From contig NZ_CAMFKW010000015.1 in the NCBI RefSeq assembly GCF_945957345.1, positions 1 to 64,000 on the forward strand: a stretch of DNA of 64,000 nucleotides. Direction: 5' to 3'. The first letter of the stretch is position 1. Each line of letters begins with the position of its first letter. Shown here piece by piece: positions 43,277-51,874 of the stretch. The notes under the pieces were generated by a model. It did not search any database, was not told where the DNA came from, and saw only the letters and a list, made by a program, of their open reading frames with translations. This stretch comes from an uncultured Allobosea sp. Its GTDB lineage: Bacteria > Pseudomonadota > Alphaproteobacteria > Rhizobiales > Beijerinckiaceae. Position numbers and translations under genes: made by a program.

Positions 43277-43912
43277 TCAGTAAAGGCGCAGGCGGTAGGC
43301 TTCCTCGAGATTGCGATCAGCCTCGTCGCCGTCGACTGCCTTGGTCTGGTCGGCGATGATGCGGCCGAGCGTCGGAAAGGAGTGGCGCGGCACCTGTGTC
43401 GCAGGGTCCCACAGCTTCGAGCGGATCAGCGCCTTGCCGCAATGGAAATAGGCTTCCTCGACCGCGACGATGAGGCCGGTTACCGGCGCACGCTCCTGCA
43501 TGACGGAAGGAGCCAGCAGGGCGGCATCGCGCGTCGCATGCGCTTTGCCGTTGACGCGCAGAGTCTCGGGGATGCCCGGCACCATGAAGACGAGCCCGAC
43601 ACCCGGCGACGATAGGATATTGCCGAAGGAATCGACCCGGTTGTTGCCGCGCCTGTCGGGGATCAGCAGGGTCGTGTCATCGAGCACGCGCACGAAGCCC
43701 GGCCCGTCGCCACGCGGGCTCGCATCGGCATTGCCTTGCGCATCGCAGCTCGCGAGCACGAGGAAGGGCGAGAGCGCGATGAAGTCCCGGCAGAACTGGT
43801 CGAGCCGGCGCAGCACCTTGCCGGTCGCCAAGGGCGAGACCGGGCCGATATGCCCGCGCAGCGCGTCCGCATCCTCGATACGCGCCGCCGGATCGTCGAA
43901 GCAGTCCGTCAT
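43277..43912 (-). CDS. Pyridoxamine 5'-phosphate oxidase-fold FMN protein
   Basis: 211 aa from ATG 43912 (MTDCFDDPAAR) with GGGGAAA upstream. Split-barrel flavin-binding fold: FIALSPFLVLASCDAQGNADASPRGDGPGFVRVLDD is the N-terminal FMN region, followed by LLIPDRRGNNRVDSFGNIL and VGLVFMVPGIPETLRVNGKAHAT. This matches the PPOX-class group related to DR2398/MSMEG_1061. Redox substrate unknown. Convergent with the DMT transporter. Confidence 0.84.
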   Translation of the reverse strand: MTDCFDDPAARIEDADALRGHIGPVSPLATGKVLRRLDQFCRDFIALSPFLVLASCDAQGNADASPRGDGPGFVRVLDDTTLLIPDRRGNNRVDSFGNILSSPGVGLVFMVPGIPETLRVNGKAHATRDAALLAPSVMQERAPVTGLIVAVEEAYFHCGKALIRSKLWDPATQVPRHSFPTLGRIIADQTKAVDGDEADRNLEEAYRLRLY

Positions 43913-44094
43913 ATCGTTTCCCCGTTTTTCTCCGCTCAATCTGTCCGATTGCCGTCCTTGGCGCCAGCGCGGGCGGCTCGTGCCTGCCAGCCTTTCCCCG
44001 CATGGCGCCCTCCGGCCTTCTGCGGCCTTGACCGGTGACCGGCGCATCGCCATCGTGCGCCTTAGTTTCGCCCTCCCGTACGAGGCCTGATTCG

Positions 44095-44553
44095 ATGCGC
44101 CGCGCCCTGCTGCGAACCGCCCTTGTCTCCTTCGCCTGCTTCACGGCCTTTGCCGCCGGCGCGGCGAATGGCCGTTTCGTCAACCCCGCCGACCGGGCCG
44201 AGAACCGGACCTTCCCGATGAGCGGTGACCTTCCAGGCTGCGACGATCCGGCTGTGCTCGGCAAAGTCACAAGCCACTTCAACTCGCGCGAGGACACCTA
44301 TTGGGGTCCGCTCCAGGCCTTGTCCTATGATCGCATCGCGCAGATCGGCTATCGCAGCTGGGGCGCGGACTTCATCCCGCGGCGTTTCTGCAGCGGTCGT
44401 GTCCTGCTCAACGACGGCAAATTCCGCCGGGTCGACTACTCCGTGCGCGAAAGCCTGGGCCTCTTCGGCATGACCTGGAACGTCAACTGGTGCGTAAACG
44501 GCCTCGATCGTGAGCGCACCTACGCGCCCGATTGCAAGATGGCACGCCCCTGA
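44095..44553 (+). CDS. Secreted cysteine-containing protein of unknown function
   Basis: 152 aa from ATG 44095 with a signal peptide (MRRALLRTALVSFACFTAFAAGA). The mature part has four cysteines (LPGCDDP, RRFCSGR, NWCVNG, PDCKM) that could form two disulfides in the periplasm. I have seen similar proteins only as hypotheticals in Hyphomicrobiales. It ends 13 bp before the RNase T2 gene and is probably in the same operon. Confidence 0.72.
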   Translation: MRRALLRTALVSFACFTAFAAGAANGRFVNPADRAENRTFPMSGDLPGCDDPAVLGKVTSHFNSREDTYWGPLQALSYDRIAQIGYRSWGADFIPRRFCSGRVLLNDGKFRRVDYSVRESLGLFGMTWNVNWCVNGLDRERTYAPDCKMARP

Positions 44554-44566
44554 CGCAGGTCGACCG

Positions 44567-45232
44567 ATGAAGAAGTGGCTGGCGATCGCGGCCCTGACGC
44601 TGCTCGGCTTCTCCACAGCCGGGCATGCGCAGGGCTTCGGCCAGCGCAGCAGCGCGCCCGGCGATTTCGACTTCTACGTTCTGGCCCTGTCCTGGTCGCC
44701 GGGCTTCTGCGAGCTCGACGGCGACCGTTCGCGCAATCGCGAGCAATGCGGCGAAGGCGCCGGCCTGCGCTTCGTGGTGCATGGCCTCTGGCCGCAGAAC
44801 GAGCGCGGCTATCCCAGCGATTGCGGCCCCGCCGGCCGCTCGCCCTCGCGCATCGCGCTGGAACAGGCCGAAGGCGTGTTCCCGACCGAGAACCTCGCCC
44901 GCTACGAGTGGCGCAAGCATGGCACCTGCACGGGTTCGAGCCCCAGCGACTATTTCCGCGATGTCCGCCGCGCCCGCGACAAGATCGCGATCCCGCCTGC
45001 CCTGGCCAAGGCTGATCGCGACCAGACCTGGACCGCGATCGATCTCGAGCGCGCCTTCGCCGCGGCCAATCCAGGCCTGCGTACGGACATGATGTCTGTC
45101 ACCTGCAAGCGCGGCGTGCTGCAGGAAGTCCGCATCTGCCTCACCAAGGATCTCCGCGATTTCCGGACGTGCCAGCAGATCGACCGTTCCGGCTGCCGCG
45201 CGCGCGATTTCACCGTGGTCGCGCCGCGTTGA
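44567..45232 (+). CDS. Ribonuclease T2 family protein
   Basis: 221 aa from ATG 44567 with a signal peptide ending near HAQ (residue 22). Both active-site blocks are intact: CAS I VHGLWP with His72 and CAS II EWRKHGTC with Glu114, Lys117 and His118. Cysteines at 48, 61, 86 and 121 match the RNase T2 disulfide framework. It should cleave RNA in the periplasm, for example for nutrient scavenging. RNase T2 is well known in gammaproteobacteria and eukaryotes, and patchy in alphaproteobacteria. Confidence 0.92.
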   Translation: MKKWLAIAALTLLGFSTAGHAQGFGQRSSAPGDFDFYVLALSWSPGFCELDGDRSRNREQCGEGAGLRFVVHGLWPQNERGYPSDCGPAGRSPSRIALEQAEGVFPTENLARYEWRKHGTCTGSSPSDYFRDVRRARDKIAIPPALAKADRDQTWTAIDLERAFAAANPGLRTDMMSVTCKRGVLQEVRICLTKDLRDFRTCQQIDRSGCRARDFTVVAPR

Positions 45233-45295
45233 AAGCCTGAGACGGCCGGACTTTGCCGCTTCCGGTCGGCAGCAGCTTCCTCTACCAACGGCGTC

Positions 45296-46147
45296 ATGAA
45301 CTATCGCCATGGCTTCCACGCCGGAAATTTCGCCGATGTGCTGAAGCACGTCGTGCTGACGCGCATCCTGCTGCATCTCAACGCCAAACCGGCGGCCTAC
45401 CGCATCATCGACACCCATGCCGGCAGCGGCCGCTATGACCTCGATTCGGAAGAGGCGCTCAGGACGCATGAATGGAAGGACGGCATCGCGCGCATCGACC
45501 GCTCGCCTCTGTCTCCCGCAGTCGAGGCTTTGCTCGTTCCCTATCGTGCCGCTCTGGCGGGCGCCCGCGCGCTCTATGGCGCCGGTGCCTACCCCGGCTC
45601 GCCCTGGCTCTGCCGCCATGTAATGCGGCCGGACGACCGGCTGGTCGCTGCCGAGCTCCATCCCCCGACCTACAGGAAGCTCGTCGAATCGATCGGCAAG
45701 GACAAGCGCTGCAAGCCGCTCGCCATCGACGGCTGGACGGCATTGCGGGCCAACGTCCCGCCGAAGGAGCGCCGTGGCCTCGTCCTGATCGACCCGCCTT
45801 TCGAGGATAAGGACGAGTTCGCCACCCTCGCCGACCAGTTCATCGCGGCGCATCGCAAATGGCCGACCGGGACCTACGCGCTCTGGTATCCGATCAAGGG
45901 CAGCAGCGGCGTCGAATCCCTGATGGGCGCGGTGCTCGATGCCGGAATCGGCCGGCTCCTGCGCCTCGAGATCGATGTCGACCGCCCTGAAGCGGCCGGC
46001 GGACTCAGCGCCACTGGCCTCCTCGTCGTCAACCCGCCCTGGCGCCTGGCGGAGGAAGCCGAAGCACTGCTGCCAGCCTTGACCGAGCGGCTCGCCCAGG
46101 GACCGCGACCGCGCTATCACTGCGAGGCGATCCGCCCCGACGGCTGA
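45296..46147 (+). CDS. rlmJ: 23S rRNA (adenine2030-N6)-methyltransferase
   Basis: 283 aa. Starts MNYRHGFHAGNFADVLKHVVL, the diagnostic RlmJ N-terminus. It has IIDTHAGSGRYDL as the SAM-binding motif and the catalytic DPPFE (variant of DPPY) at ~165 (LIDPPFEDKDEF). Methylates A2030 of 23S rRNA on free RNA. Monocistronic, 37 bp before a GST gene. Confidence 0.95.
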   Translation: MNYRHGFHAGNFADVLKHVVLTRILLHLNAKPAAYRIIDTHAGSGRYDLDSEEALRTHEWKDGIARIDRSPLSPAVEALLVPYRAALAGARALYGAGAYPGSPWLCRHVMRPDDRLVAAELHPPTYRKLVESIGKDKRCKPLAIDGWTALRANVPPKERRGLVLIDPPFEDKDEFATLADQFIAAHRKWPTGTYALWYPIKGSSGVESLMGAVLDAGIGRLLRLEIDVDRPEAAGGLSATGLLVVNPPWRLAEEAEALLPALTERLAQGPRPRYHCEAIRPDG

Positions 46148-46183
46148 TCGATCTCTTTTCGCCTCGCATCAAGGATATCGCCG

Positions 46184-46786
46184 ATGCTCGTCCTGCGCTC
46201 CTCCCCCGCCTCCCCGTTCGGCCGAAAGGTCAAAATGGCGGCCATCGAACTCGGGCTGATGGACCGGATCGAGATCGTCGCCGCCGATACGAACGACCCG
46301 TCCGAAGTCCTGCGCCAGCAGAACCCGCTCGGCAAGATCCCGACGCTGGTGCTGGAGGACGGCACGACGCTGTTCGATTCCCGCGTCATCGTCGACTATC
46401 TCGACCATCTCAGCGGCGGGAAGCTGATCCCGGCCGGCGAGGCGCGCTTCGCCCAATTGCGGCTCCAGGCGCTGGCCGACGGCATCTGCGACGCGGCATT
46501 GCTCAAGGTCTATGAAGGGCGCTTCCGGCCGGAGGAAGCCCGCAATGCCAACTGGGTCGCGCATCAGGACGGCAAGGTCGCCCGCGGATTGGCGGCCCTC
46601 GAAGCCGCTCCGCCCGCCTTCGCGAATCGCCCGCATATCGGCGAGATCGCTCTGGCCTGCGCGCTCGGCTATCTCGACCTGCGCTTCGAAGGAAAATGGC
46701 GCGCCGAACATCCGAAGCTTGTCGCCTGGCTCGACGATTTCGCCGCCCGAGTCCCCGCCTTCGAGACGACCCGCTTCAAGGGCTGA
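46184..46786 (+). CDS. Glutathione S-transferase family protein
   Basis: 200 aa. N-terminal thioredoxin-like domain (LRSSPASPFGRKVKMAAIELGL, then NPLGKIPTLVLEDGTTLFDSRVIVDYLD with the cis-proline and the glutathione-binding DSR) and an all-alpha C-terminal domain from ~85 (AQLRLQALADGICDAAL). The Ser near SPASPFG may be the catalytic residue. Substrate unknown. Ended by a strong terminator. Confidence 0.9.
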   Translation: MLVLRSSPASPFGRKVKMAAIELGLMDRIEIVAADTNDPSEVLRQQNPLGKIPTLVLEDGTTLFDSRVIVDYLDHLSGGKLIPAGEARFAQLRLQALADGICDAALLKVYEGRFRPEEARNANWVAHQDGKVARGLAALEAAPPAFANRPHIGEIALACALGYLDLRFEGKWRAEHPKLVAWLDDFAARVPAFETTRFKG

Positions 46787-46822
46787 CGGAGGCGGCCGCA
46801 GCCGAAACCGCGCTCGAACGGC

Positions 46823-46853
46823 AAAGCCGGCGCCCGAAGTCGCCGGCTTTTTT
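46823..46853 (+). terminator. Rho-independent terminator after the GST gene
   Basis: AAAGCCGGCG and CGCCGGCTTT form a 10-bp perfect stem around CCCGAAGT, with T's continuing to 46853. It follows the GST stop by ~36 bp. Confidence 0.9.
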
Positions 46854-46891
46854 CACGTCTCGCCCTCATACGCGACCGGCACCTAGGCAAC

Positions 46892-46920
46892 AAAAAACCC
46901 GGTGGCCGAAGCCACCGGGT
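46892..46920 (-). terminator. Rho-independent terminator of the outer membrane barrel gene
   Basis: On the minus strand: ACCCGGTGGC, loop TTCG, GCCACCGGGT, followed by TTTTTT (the A-run at 46892-46897). It begins 25 bp after the barrel gene stop. Strong, TTCG-capped. Confidence 0.92.
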
Positions 46921-46945
46921 CCGTTCTGTCTCCGGAAGGAGAGGA

Positions 46946-47602
46946 TCAGAACTTGTAGCTGAGGCGGGCGCGGACGACCGAGAAGTCGGTGCCGATCTTG
47001 GTGCCCGTGTTCAGGATGCGCTTGTCGCCCAGGTCGACGTAGAGGTACTCGACGCCGGCGATCAGGTTGTTGGTGACAGCGTACTCGAGACCGCCGCCGA
47101 GAGCCCAGCCGCTGGTGTGGCTGGCATCCGACGAGAAGCCGAGAGCCGGGATCGAGGTCTTCACGTTGCCGTAGGCCCAACCACCGGTCACGTAGGGCAT
47201 GAACCGGTCGAAGGCGACGCCGACGCGGGCACGGACGGTGCCGAAGTAGTCGGTCTTGACGCGCACGCCGGCGAAGGTGTTGCCGGTGCTGAGGTCAGCC
47301 GCCTGGATGTCGGCTTCCAGGCCGACGACGAACTGGCCCATCTGGTAGTTGTAGCCGACCTGACCACCGCCGACGAAGCCGTCGAGGTCACCGGTGTTGG
47401 TCACCGTGAAACCGTTGGTGTTCACGTTGCCCCAGCCATAGCCGGCGTTGGCGCCGACGTAGAAGCCGGTCCAGGTGAACGCCGGCGGCATGTAGACGGG
47501 GGCAGCGACCGGGCCCTTGCGGGACGGCAGGTCAGCAGCCGAAGCGGCGCCAGCGGCGACGAGACCGAGCGCGGCAACGCTCGCAAGCAGATACTTCTTC
47601 AT
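46946..47602 (-). CDS. Outer membrane beta-barrel protein (Omp25/RopB-like)
   Basis: 218 aa with a Sec signal peptide (cleavage AASAADLP near residue 23). The sequence FTWTGFYVGANAGYGWG at ~43 and the C-terminal barrel signature ending in phenylalanine (VRARLSYKF) are typical of the eight-stranded Omp25/31/RopB family abundant in Hyphomicrobiales. Strong ribosome site AAGGAG seven bases before ATG. Probably highly expressed, consistent with its strong terminator. Confidence 0.93.
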   Translation of the reverse strand: MKKYLLASVAALGLVAAGAASAADLPSRKGPVAAPVYMPPAFTWTGFYVGANAGYGWGNVNTNGFTVTNTGDLDGFVGGGQVGYNYQMGQFVVGLEADIQAADLSTGNTFAGVRVKTDYFGTVRARVGVAFDRFMPYVTGGWAYGNVKTSIPALGFSSDASHTSGWALGGGLEYAVTNNLIAGVEYLYVDLGDKRILNTGTKIGTDFSVVRARLSYKF

Positions 47603-47937
47603 GACAAACTCCTTAGTCGTCGCTGTCGCCGGAAAACCCGGCGGTTGATTTCGATGAACCCGTTATAAGACCGGGAGCCGGCTTTGTCTGTTGCATCGGA
47701 AGCACATCTGCCTTGCAGACCGCGGCAGAAATGCGGCACGAATGCGATAACTGGACGCAAATAGGTAAAACCGAGTTAACCAACCACAGACTAGCCAGCA
47801 TGGTAAATCGAATACTAACAGAGCTATGAAGCCCCACTGGCATAGGAACATGGCCCGGCCTACAAACGCCGGAGATTTATCAAGGTTCCCACGTAGATTG
47901 CGGCTTTTTTGGCCTATCTTGCCGCTCCCGTGCGAGC
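47603..47937. other. 335-bp promoter region between the barrel gene and the glycosyltransferase
   Basis: The AT-richer of the intergenic regions. For the minus-strand barrel gene a TATAAC -10 box lies at 47667-47662 with a weak AGACAA -35. A GCCGG/CCGGC hairpin lies in the leader just before the ribosome site. No gene-like frame. Promoter of the glycosyltransferase is not clear. Confidence 0.45.
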
Positions 47938-48792
47938 GTGCTTAAGCCTAGAGACAAGCAGGAAACCAAGAAGACAGTGCCGCCTCTTTCGATTTTCATC
48001 ATCGCCCAGAATGAGGCAGACCGGATCGGCCGCACGATCGAAGCCGCGCGCGGGCTGAGCGATGACGTCATCGTCGTCGATTCCGGCTCGACCGACGGCA
48101 CGCAGGCCGTGGCCGAGTCGCGCGGCGCCCGTGTCATCTTCAATGCTTGGCCGGGCTATGGCCAGCAGAAGCGCTTCGCCGAGGAGCAATGCCGTCACGA
48201 CTGGCTGCTCAATCTCGATGCCGACGAAGTAATTCCGCCCGATCTTGCCGCGGAGATCACCGCACTCTTCGCCAGCGGACTACCGCCGAAGGATGCCTAC
48301 AAGCTGCGAATCGCCGAGATCTTTCCGGGTGAAGGCGCCCCGCATCGTTTTGCCTACGCGCTCGCACCCGTGCGCCTCTATCGCAAGAGCAAGGGCCGCT
48401 ATTCCTCTTCCCCTGTGCATGACCGCGTCGATCTCGCGCCTGATGCGCGTGTCGGACGCCTGCGCGGGACGATCCATCACTTCTCCGTCCGCTCGCTCGG
48501 CGAGCAGATGGAAAAGCTCAACGCCTATAGCGATGCGCAGGCCGACGACCTCGACGCCCGTGGCGGGACGCTTTCAGTCTTCCGACTGGTCGCCGAATTT
48601 CCTGCCAATTTCCTCAAGGCTTATATCGGGCGCCGTCACGCGCTGCGCGGCATCTATGGTTTCATGACCGCGATGAACTTCGCCTTCTACCGCTATCTGC
48701 GCGCCGCCAAGCACTGGGAGCGCCGCCTGCAGCGGCGTGCCTCGGTTAAGAACGCCGCGCCTCCCGCGAATTACGATGGCCGCGATGACTGA
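47938..48792 (+). CDS. Family 2 glycosyltransferase (WaaE/KdtX-like)
   Basis: 284 aa from GTG 47938; GTG 47977 (MPPLSIFIIAQNEADRI) is equally possible and fits the conserved start. GT-A fold: LSIFIIAQNEADRIGRTIEAA, VVDSGSTDGTQAVAES and the metal-binding LNLDADEVIPPDL (DxD-like). This matches the family that includes WaaE/KdtX and LgtF-type enzymes adding sugars to the LPS inner core. Its stop overlaps the next SDR gene. Confidence 0.85.
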   Translation: MLKPRDKQETKKTVPPLSIFIIAQNEADRIGRTIEAARGLSDDVIVVDSGSTDGTQAVAESRGARVIFNAWPGYGQQKRFAEEQCRHDWLLNLDADEVIPPDLAAEITALFASGLPPKDAYKLRIAEIFPGEGAPHRFAYALAPVRLYRKSKGRYSSSPVHDRVDLAPDARVGRLRGTIHHFSVRSLGEQMEKLNAYSDAQADDLDARGGTLSVFRLVAEFPANFLKAYIGRRHALRGIYGFMTAMNFAFYRYLRAAKHWERRLQRRASVKNAAPPANYDGRDD

Positions 48793-49531
48793 GGTCGCGC
48801 TGGTCACGGGCGGCGCCAGACGAATCGGCCGCGCCATCGTCGAGAAGCTGGCTGACGCCGGCTACGCGATCGCGATCCATCACGGCGGCAGCCGCGAAGA
48901 GGCCGAGGTCCTGTCCCGAAAACTCGAAGCAGGCGGCACGAAGACCTGCCTTCTCGGCGCCGATCTCGTCGACCCCGCACAGGTCGCGACCTTGATTCCC
49001 GCGGCGGAGGAAGCGCTCGGCCCGGTCACGCTCCTGGTCAACAATGCCGCGAGCTTCGTTGCCGACGATGTTCGCTCGCTCGACATCGCCACCTGGAACC
49101 GCCAGTTCTCGATCAACCTGCGCGCGCCGTCGCAGTTGATCGGAATCATGGCCGAACGTCTCCCGGCCGATGCGAAGGGTGCCGTCGTCAACATCGTCGA
49201 TCAGCGCGTCTGGAAGCTGACGCCGCAATATTATTCCTACACCCTGACCAAGACGGCCTTGCTCACCGCGACCCAGACACTGGCCCAGGCGCTGGCCCCG
49301 CGCATCCGCGTCAACGCGGTCGGCCCCGGCCCGACCTTCCCCAACACTTATGACGGGCTGGACCGGCTGCAGCAGGAAGCTGCGGGAACCTTGCTCGGGC
49401 ATCGGATCTCGCCCGACGAGATCGCCGAGGCCGTACTCTATCTCGCCCGCGCCAGCTCCGTGACCGGCCAGATGATCGCCGTCGATGCCGGCCAGCATCT
49501 CGGCTGGCGCACGCCCGACATCATCGGCTGA
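48785..49531 (+). CDS. SDR family oxidoreductase, FolM/pteridine reductase-like
   Basis: 248 aa from ATG 48785, overlapping the glycosyltransferase stop; ATG 48776 is an alternative. Cofactor motif VTGGARRIG (arginine-rich, NADPH type), NNAASF, a QRVWKLTPQYYSYTLTKTAL block holding Tyr and Lys, then RVNAVGPGPTFPN. The absence of a normal SDR serine and the RRIG motif resemble pteridine reductase/FolM-like enzymes, so a pterin or folate substrate is possible. Coupled to the upstream gene by overlap only. Confidence 0.85.
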   Translation: MTEVALVTGGARRIGRAIVEKLADAGYAIAIHHGGSREEAEVLSRKLEAGGTKTCLLGADLVDPAQVATLIPAAEEALGPVTLLVNNAASFVADDVRSLDIATWNRQFSINLRAPSQLIGIMAERLPADAKGAVVNIVDQRVWKLTPQYYSYTLTKTALLTATQTLAQALAPRIRVNAVGPGPTFPNTYDGLDRLQQEAAGTLLGHRISPDEIAEAVLYLARASSVTGQMIAVDAGQHLGWRTPDIIG

Positions 49532-49548
49532 ATCGCTAAGGCGGCGCC

Positions 49549-49833
49549 TCAGGCCGCCTTGTTCTTCACCGCTCCGATGATCGCGGTCAGGATCGCGCCA
49601 CCGGCACCACCCGAGATCAGGTTGGTCAGGACACCGCCGACGCTGAGATTGCCGCCCTGCGCCGCTGCGCTGATCGCCGGCAGCAGGATCGGGATCAGTT
49701 GCCCGAGCACGCCACCGCCGACGAGCCCCGCGATCGTATTGCCGAGCGTGCCGAGATCGAAGCTCGGACTGGCCTTGCCCGCCGCATTGCCGCCGATCGC
49801 ACCGGCGATCAGGTTCATCAGGATCTGTTCCAT
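49549..49833 (-). CDS. Small glycine-rich hydrophobic protein
   Basis: 94 aa from ATG 49833 (MEQILMNLIAGAIGGNAAG), chosen as the first start with protein-like sequence after it; the frame is open to 49950. Repetitive Gly/Ala/Leu/Ile composition with segments like NTIAGLVGGGVLGQLIPILLPAISAAA and LISGGAGGAILTAIIGAVKNKAA. Could be a peripheral membrane or bacteriocin-like amphipathic protein. No known function; similar short proteins occur as hypotheticals in related genera. Confidence 0.62.
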   Translation of the reverse strand: MEQILMNLIAGAIGGNAAGKASPSFDLGTLGNTIAGLVGGGVLGQLIPILLPAISAAAQGGNLSVGGVLTNLISGGAGGAILTAIIGAVKNKAA

Positions 49834-49972
49834 CCCGGCCCCCTGCATCTCGATGCATCGCCCGAAGAACATGGGCCTGGAGGAAGCGATGCGTTCCCCG
49901 CGGCAGCGGGAACGATGCTCCAGTTGAAGCGGTGCGACAAGTCGCCGCACCGTCTCGTCAACCGCTATCTGC

Positions 49973-50737
49973 TCAATCGAGCACGATTGCCGCGATCAGG
50001 CGGCCGTAATCAGGCTCGCCGCGATGCGTGGTGCGCCGATAGCTGAAGAAGCGCTTTTCGTCGCCATAGGTGCACAGGCCCATGTCGACGAAGCGGCCGA
50101 TCCCTGCCTCCTGCGCCTTGAGTCCGATAAAGGCCGGCAGATCGAACATCGCGCGGGCCGGGCGTTCGGACGGAACGAAGAAGCGCGAATAGGTCCGGTT
50201 CTCGGCCTTGAAGCGCTCGATGAATTCCGGCCCGACCTCATAGGCCTTGGCGCTGATCGTCGGACCAAGCACGGCCGTGATGCGCTCGCGCCGCGCGCCG
50301 AGCTTCTCCATCGCCGTCACCGTCGCGCCGACGATGCCGGTGAAAGCACCCTTCCAGCCGGAATGGGCGGCGCCGATCACCCGCGCCTCGCCATCGGCGA
50401 AGAGAATCGGCCCGCAATCGGCGGTGGAGACGCCGAGCGCCACATGCGAGGCCGTCGTCACCATCGCATCGGCCTTGGGCCGCTCGCCCGGCCAAGGCCC
50501 CGTCACCACTTCGACATCCGCGGAATGGACCTGGTAGAGGCTGATCAGGTTCTCCGGCGTGACGCTGAGATGACGCGCCATCCGCGCCCGGTTCTCGGTG
50601 ATCGCCGCCGGATCGTCGGAAGAGCCGAGCCCGCCGTTCAGCGAAGCGTAGATCCCCTTTGAAGCCCCGCCTTCGCGCGTGAAGAAGGCGTGGCGTATTC
50701 CGGCTTCTCCGGCGAGTTCGCGGGCGGTGATGAACAT
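49973..50737 (-). CDS. pgeF: Peptidoglycan editing factor PgeF (laccase-domain, YfiH family)
   Basis: 254 aa. Multicopper-oxidase-like fold of the YfiH/PgeF family: FFTREGGASKGIYASLNGG, ISLYQVHSADVEVV with metal-site histidine, TADCGPILFAD with cysteine, and GAAHSGWKGAFTGI with histidine. PgeF-type proteins limit incorporation of wrong amino acids in peptidoglycan precursors; a polyphenol oxidase activity has also been proposed. It lies just downstream of the MidA-type and lgt genes on the same strand, a frequent order in alphaproteobacteria. Confidence 0.93.
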   Translation of the reverse strand: MFITARELAGEAGIRHAFFTREGGASKGIYASLNGGLGSSDDPAAITENRARMARHLSVTPENLISLYQVHSADVEVVTGPWPGERPKADAMVTTASHVALGVSTADCGPILFADGEARVIGAAHSGWKGAFTGIVGATVTAMEKLGARRERITAVLGPTISAKAYEVGPEFIERFKAENRTYSRFFVPSERPARAMFDLPAFIGLKAQEAGIGRFVDMGLCTYGDEKRFFSYRRTTHRGEPDYGRLIAAIVLD

Positions 50738-50782
50738 GGGAGCAGGTCCAGTTGCGCAGCGCCGCGAGCGGCTCCGCTGAGT

Positions 50783-51874
50783 TCAGCCCCGATCTGGCAG
50801 CCGATGAAGGTCAAATCCAGGCAGAGGCGGCAGGTTCCGCTGCGATAGCGCGAGAACCTTGAACAAATCCCCCATGCCGGCCTCGCCCGGCGCGATCAGG
50901 CGGTCGAACGCATCGGAGATCGCGTCGCGCTGCCGCGCATTCGCCTTGAGCGACAAGGCCTGCGCCCGCTGCGGGAGGCCTAGAGCGAGCAGGAAATCCC
51001 GCTGGGTCGCCGGCCCGTGCAGGGCAGTTCCAGCTTTGAGCGCTGCCTGCCCCATCCGCTCGAAATCGACATGGACGGTGAGATCGGCATCGCCGGGCTC
51101 TGCCAGCGGATCGACGAATTCATGCCGCTTCATCCCTTGCAGCGTGTCGCCGAAGCCCGAACGTATCGAGCCGTAATCGATCAGCAGCGCCGCCCCACCT
51201 GCCGAGGCCAGATGGCCCGCAAGCTGCGTGACGATATCGAGCGCGATGGCAGGCTGCTCGAACACCGCGCCGGCCGCAGCCGCGATTCGCAGCGCATCTT
51301 CGCTTGCCGCGGCAAGGCCGAAGGCGAGCGCGCCTGCATCGTCGAGCCCGACCAGCCGCTCGTGCCAGCCCTCCGGCATCATCACGAACTGGTCGAGCGG
51401 CAGCGCGTCGAGGAATTCGTTGGCGACCGCGATCACCGGGCCTTCGAGCGCGCCGGCAACGGTATCGTGCCAGATCGGGTCGTATCCCTTCAGCGTCGCC
51501 GCCTGCCGGGCGCGCAGCACCGGGCTGGTCTCGACGAGATGGACGGAGAGCGCCGCATGGAAGCCCGGCACGATCCGCGTCGCCCGGAGCATATCGGCCA
51601 TCAGCGTGCCCCGGCCCGGCCCGAGCTCGACAAGCCGAAACCGCGCCGGCGCGCCCATCGCCTGCCAGGCATGGGCCGCCCAGAGCCCGATCAATTCGCC
51701 GAACATCTGGCTGATCTCGGGCGACGTGGTGAAATCGCCCTCGGCCCCCAGCGGATCGCGGGTCATGTAGTAGCCATGGCGGGGATGGCCGAGCGCCAGC
51801 GCCATGTAGCGGCCGATACCGATCGGGCCTTCCTGCCGGATCAGGTCGATGATCTCGGCCTTGAGCGCGGTCAC
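50783..51874 (-). CDS. SAM-dependent methyltransferase, MidA/NDUFAF7 family
   Basis: 363 aa from GTG 51874, overlapping the lgt stop by four bases. Motifs: IGIGRYMALALGHPRHGYYMTRDPLGAEGDFTTSPEISQMFGELIGLW, then LVELGPGRGTLMADMLRA (SAM motif I) and ANEFLDALPLDQFV. Mitochondrial NDUFAF7 methylates an arginine of complex I subunit NDUFS2; the bacterial role is less clear. Between lgt and pgeF on the same strand. Confidence 0.92.
   Translation of the reverse strand: MTALKAEIIDLIRQEGPIGIGRYMALALGHPRHGYYMTRDPLGAEGDFTTSPEISQMFGELIGLWAAHAWQAMGAPARFRLVELGPGRGTLMADMLRATRIVPGFHAALSVHLVETSPVLRARQAATLKGYDPIWHDTVAGALEGPVIAVANEFLDALPLDQFVMMPEGWHERLVGLDDAGALAFGLAAASEDALRIAAAAGAVFEQPAIALDIVTQLAGHLASAGGAALLIDYGSIRSGFGDTLQGMKRHEFVDPLAEPGDADLTVHVDFERMGQAALKAGTALHGPATQRDFLLALGLPQRAQALSLKANARQRDAISDAFDRLIAPGEAGMGDLFKVLALSQRNLPPLPGFDLHRLPDRG

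Noticed and set aside
44483-46120. 545-aa open frame on the minus strand
   Set aside because: Antisense to RNase T2 and rlmJ, both with intact catalytic motifs.
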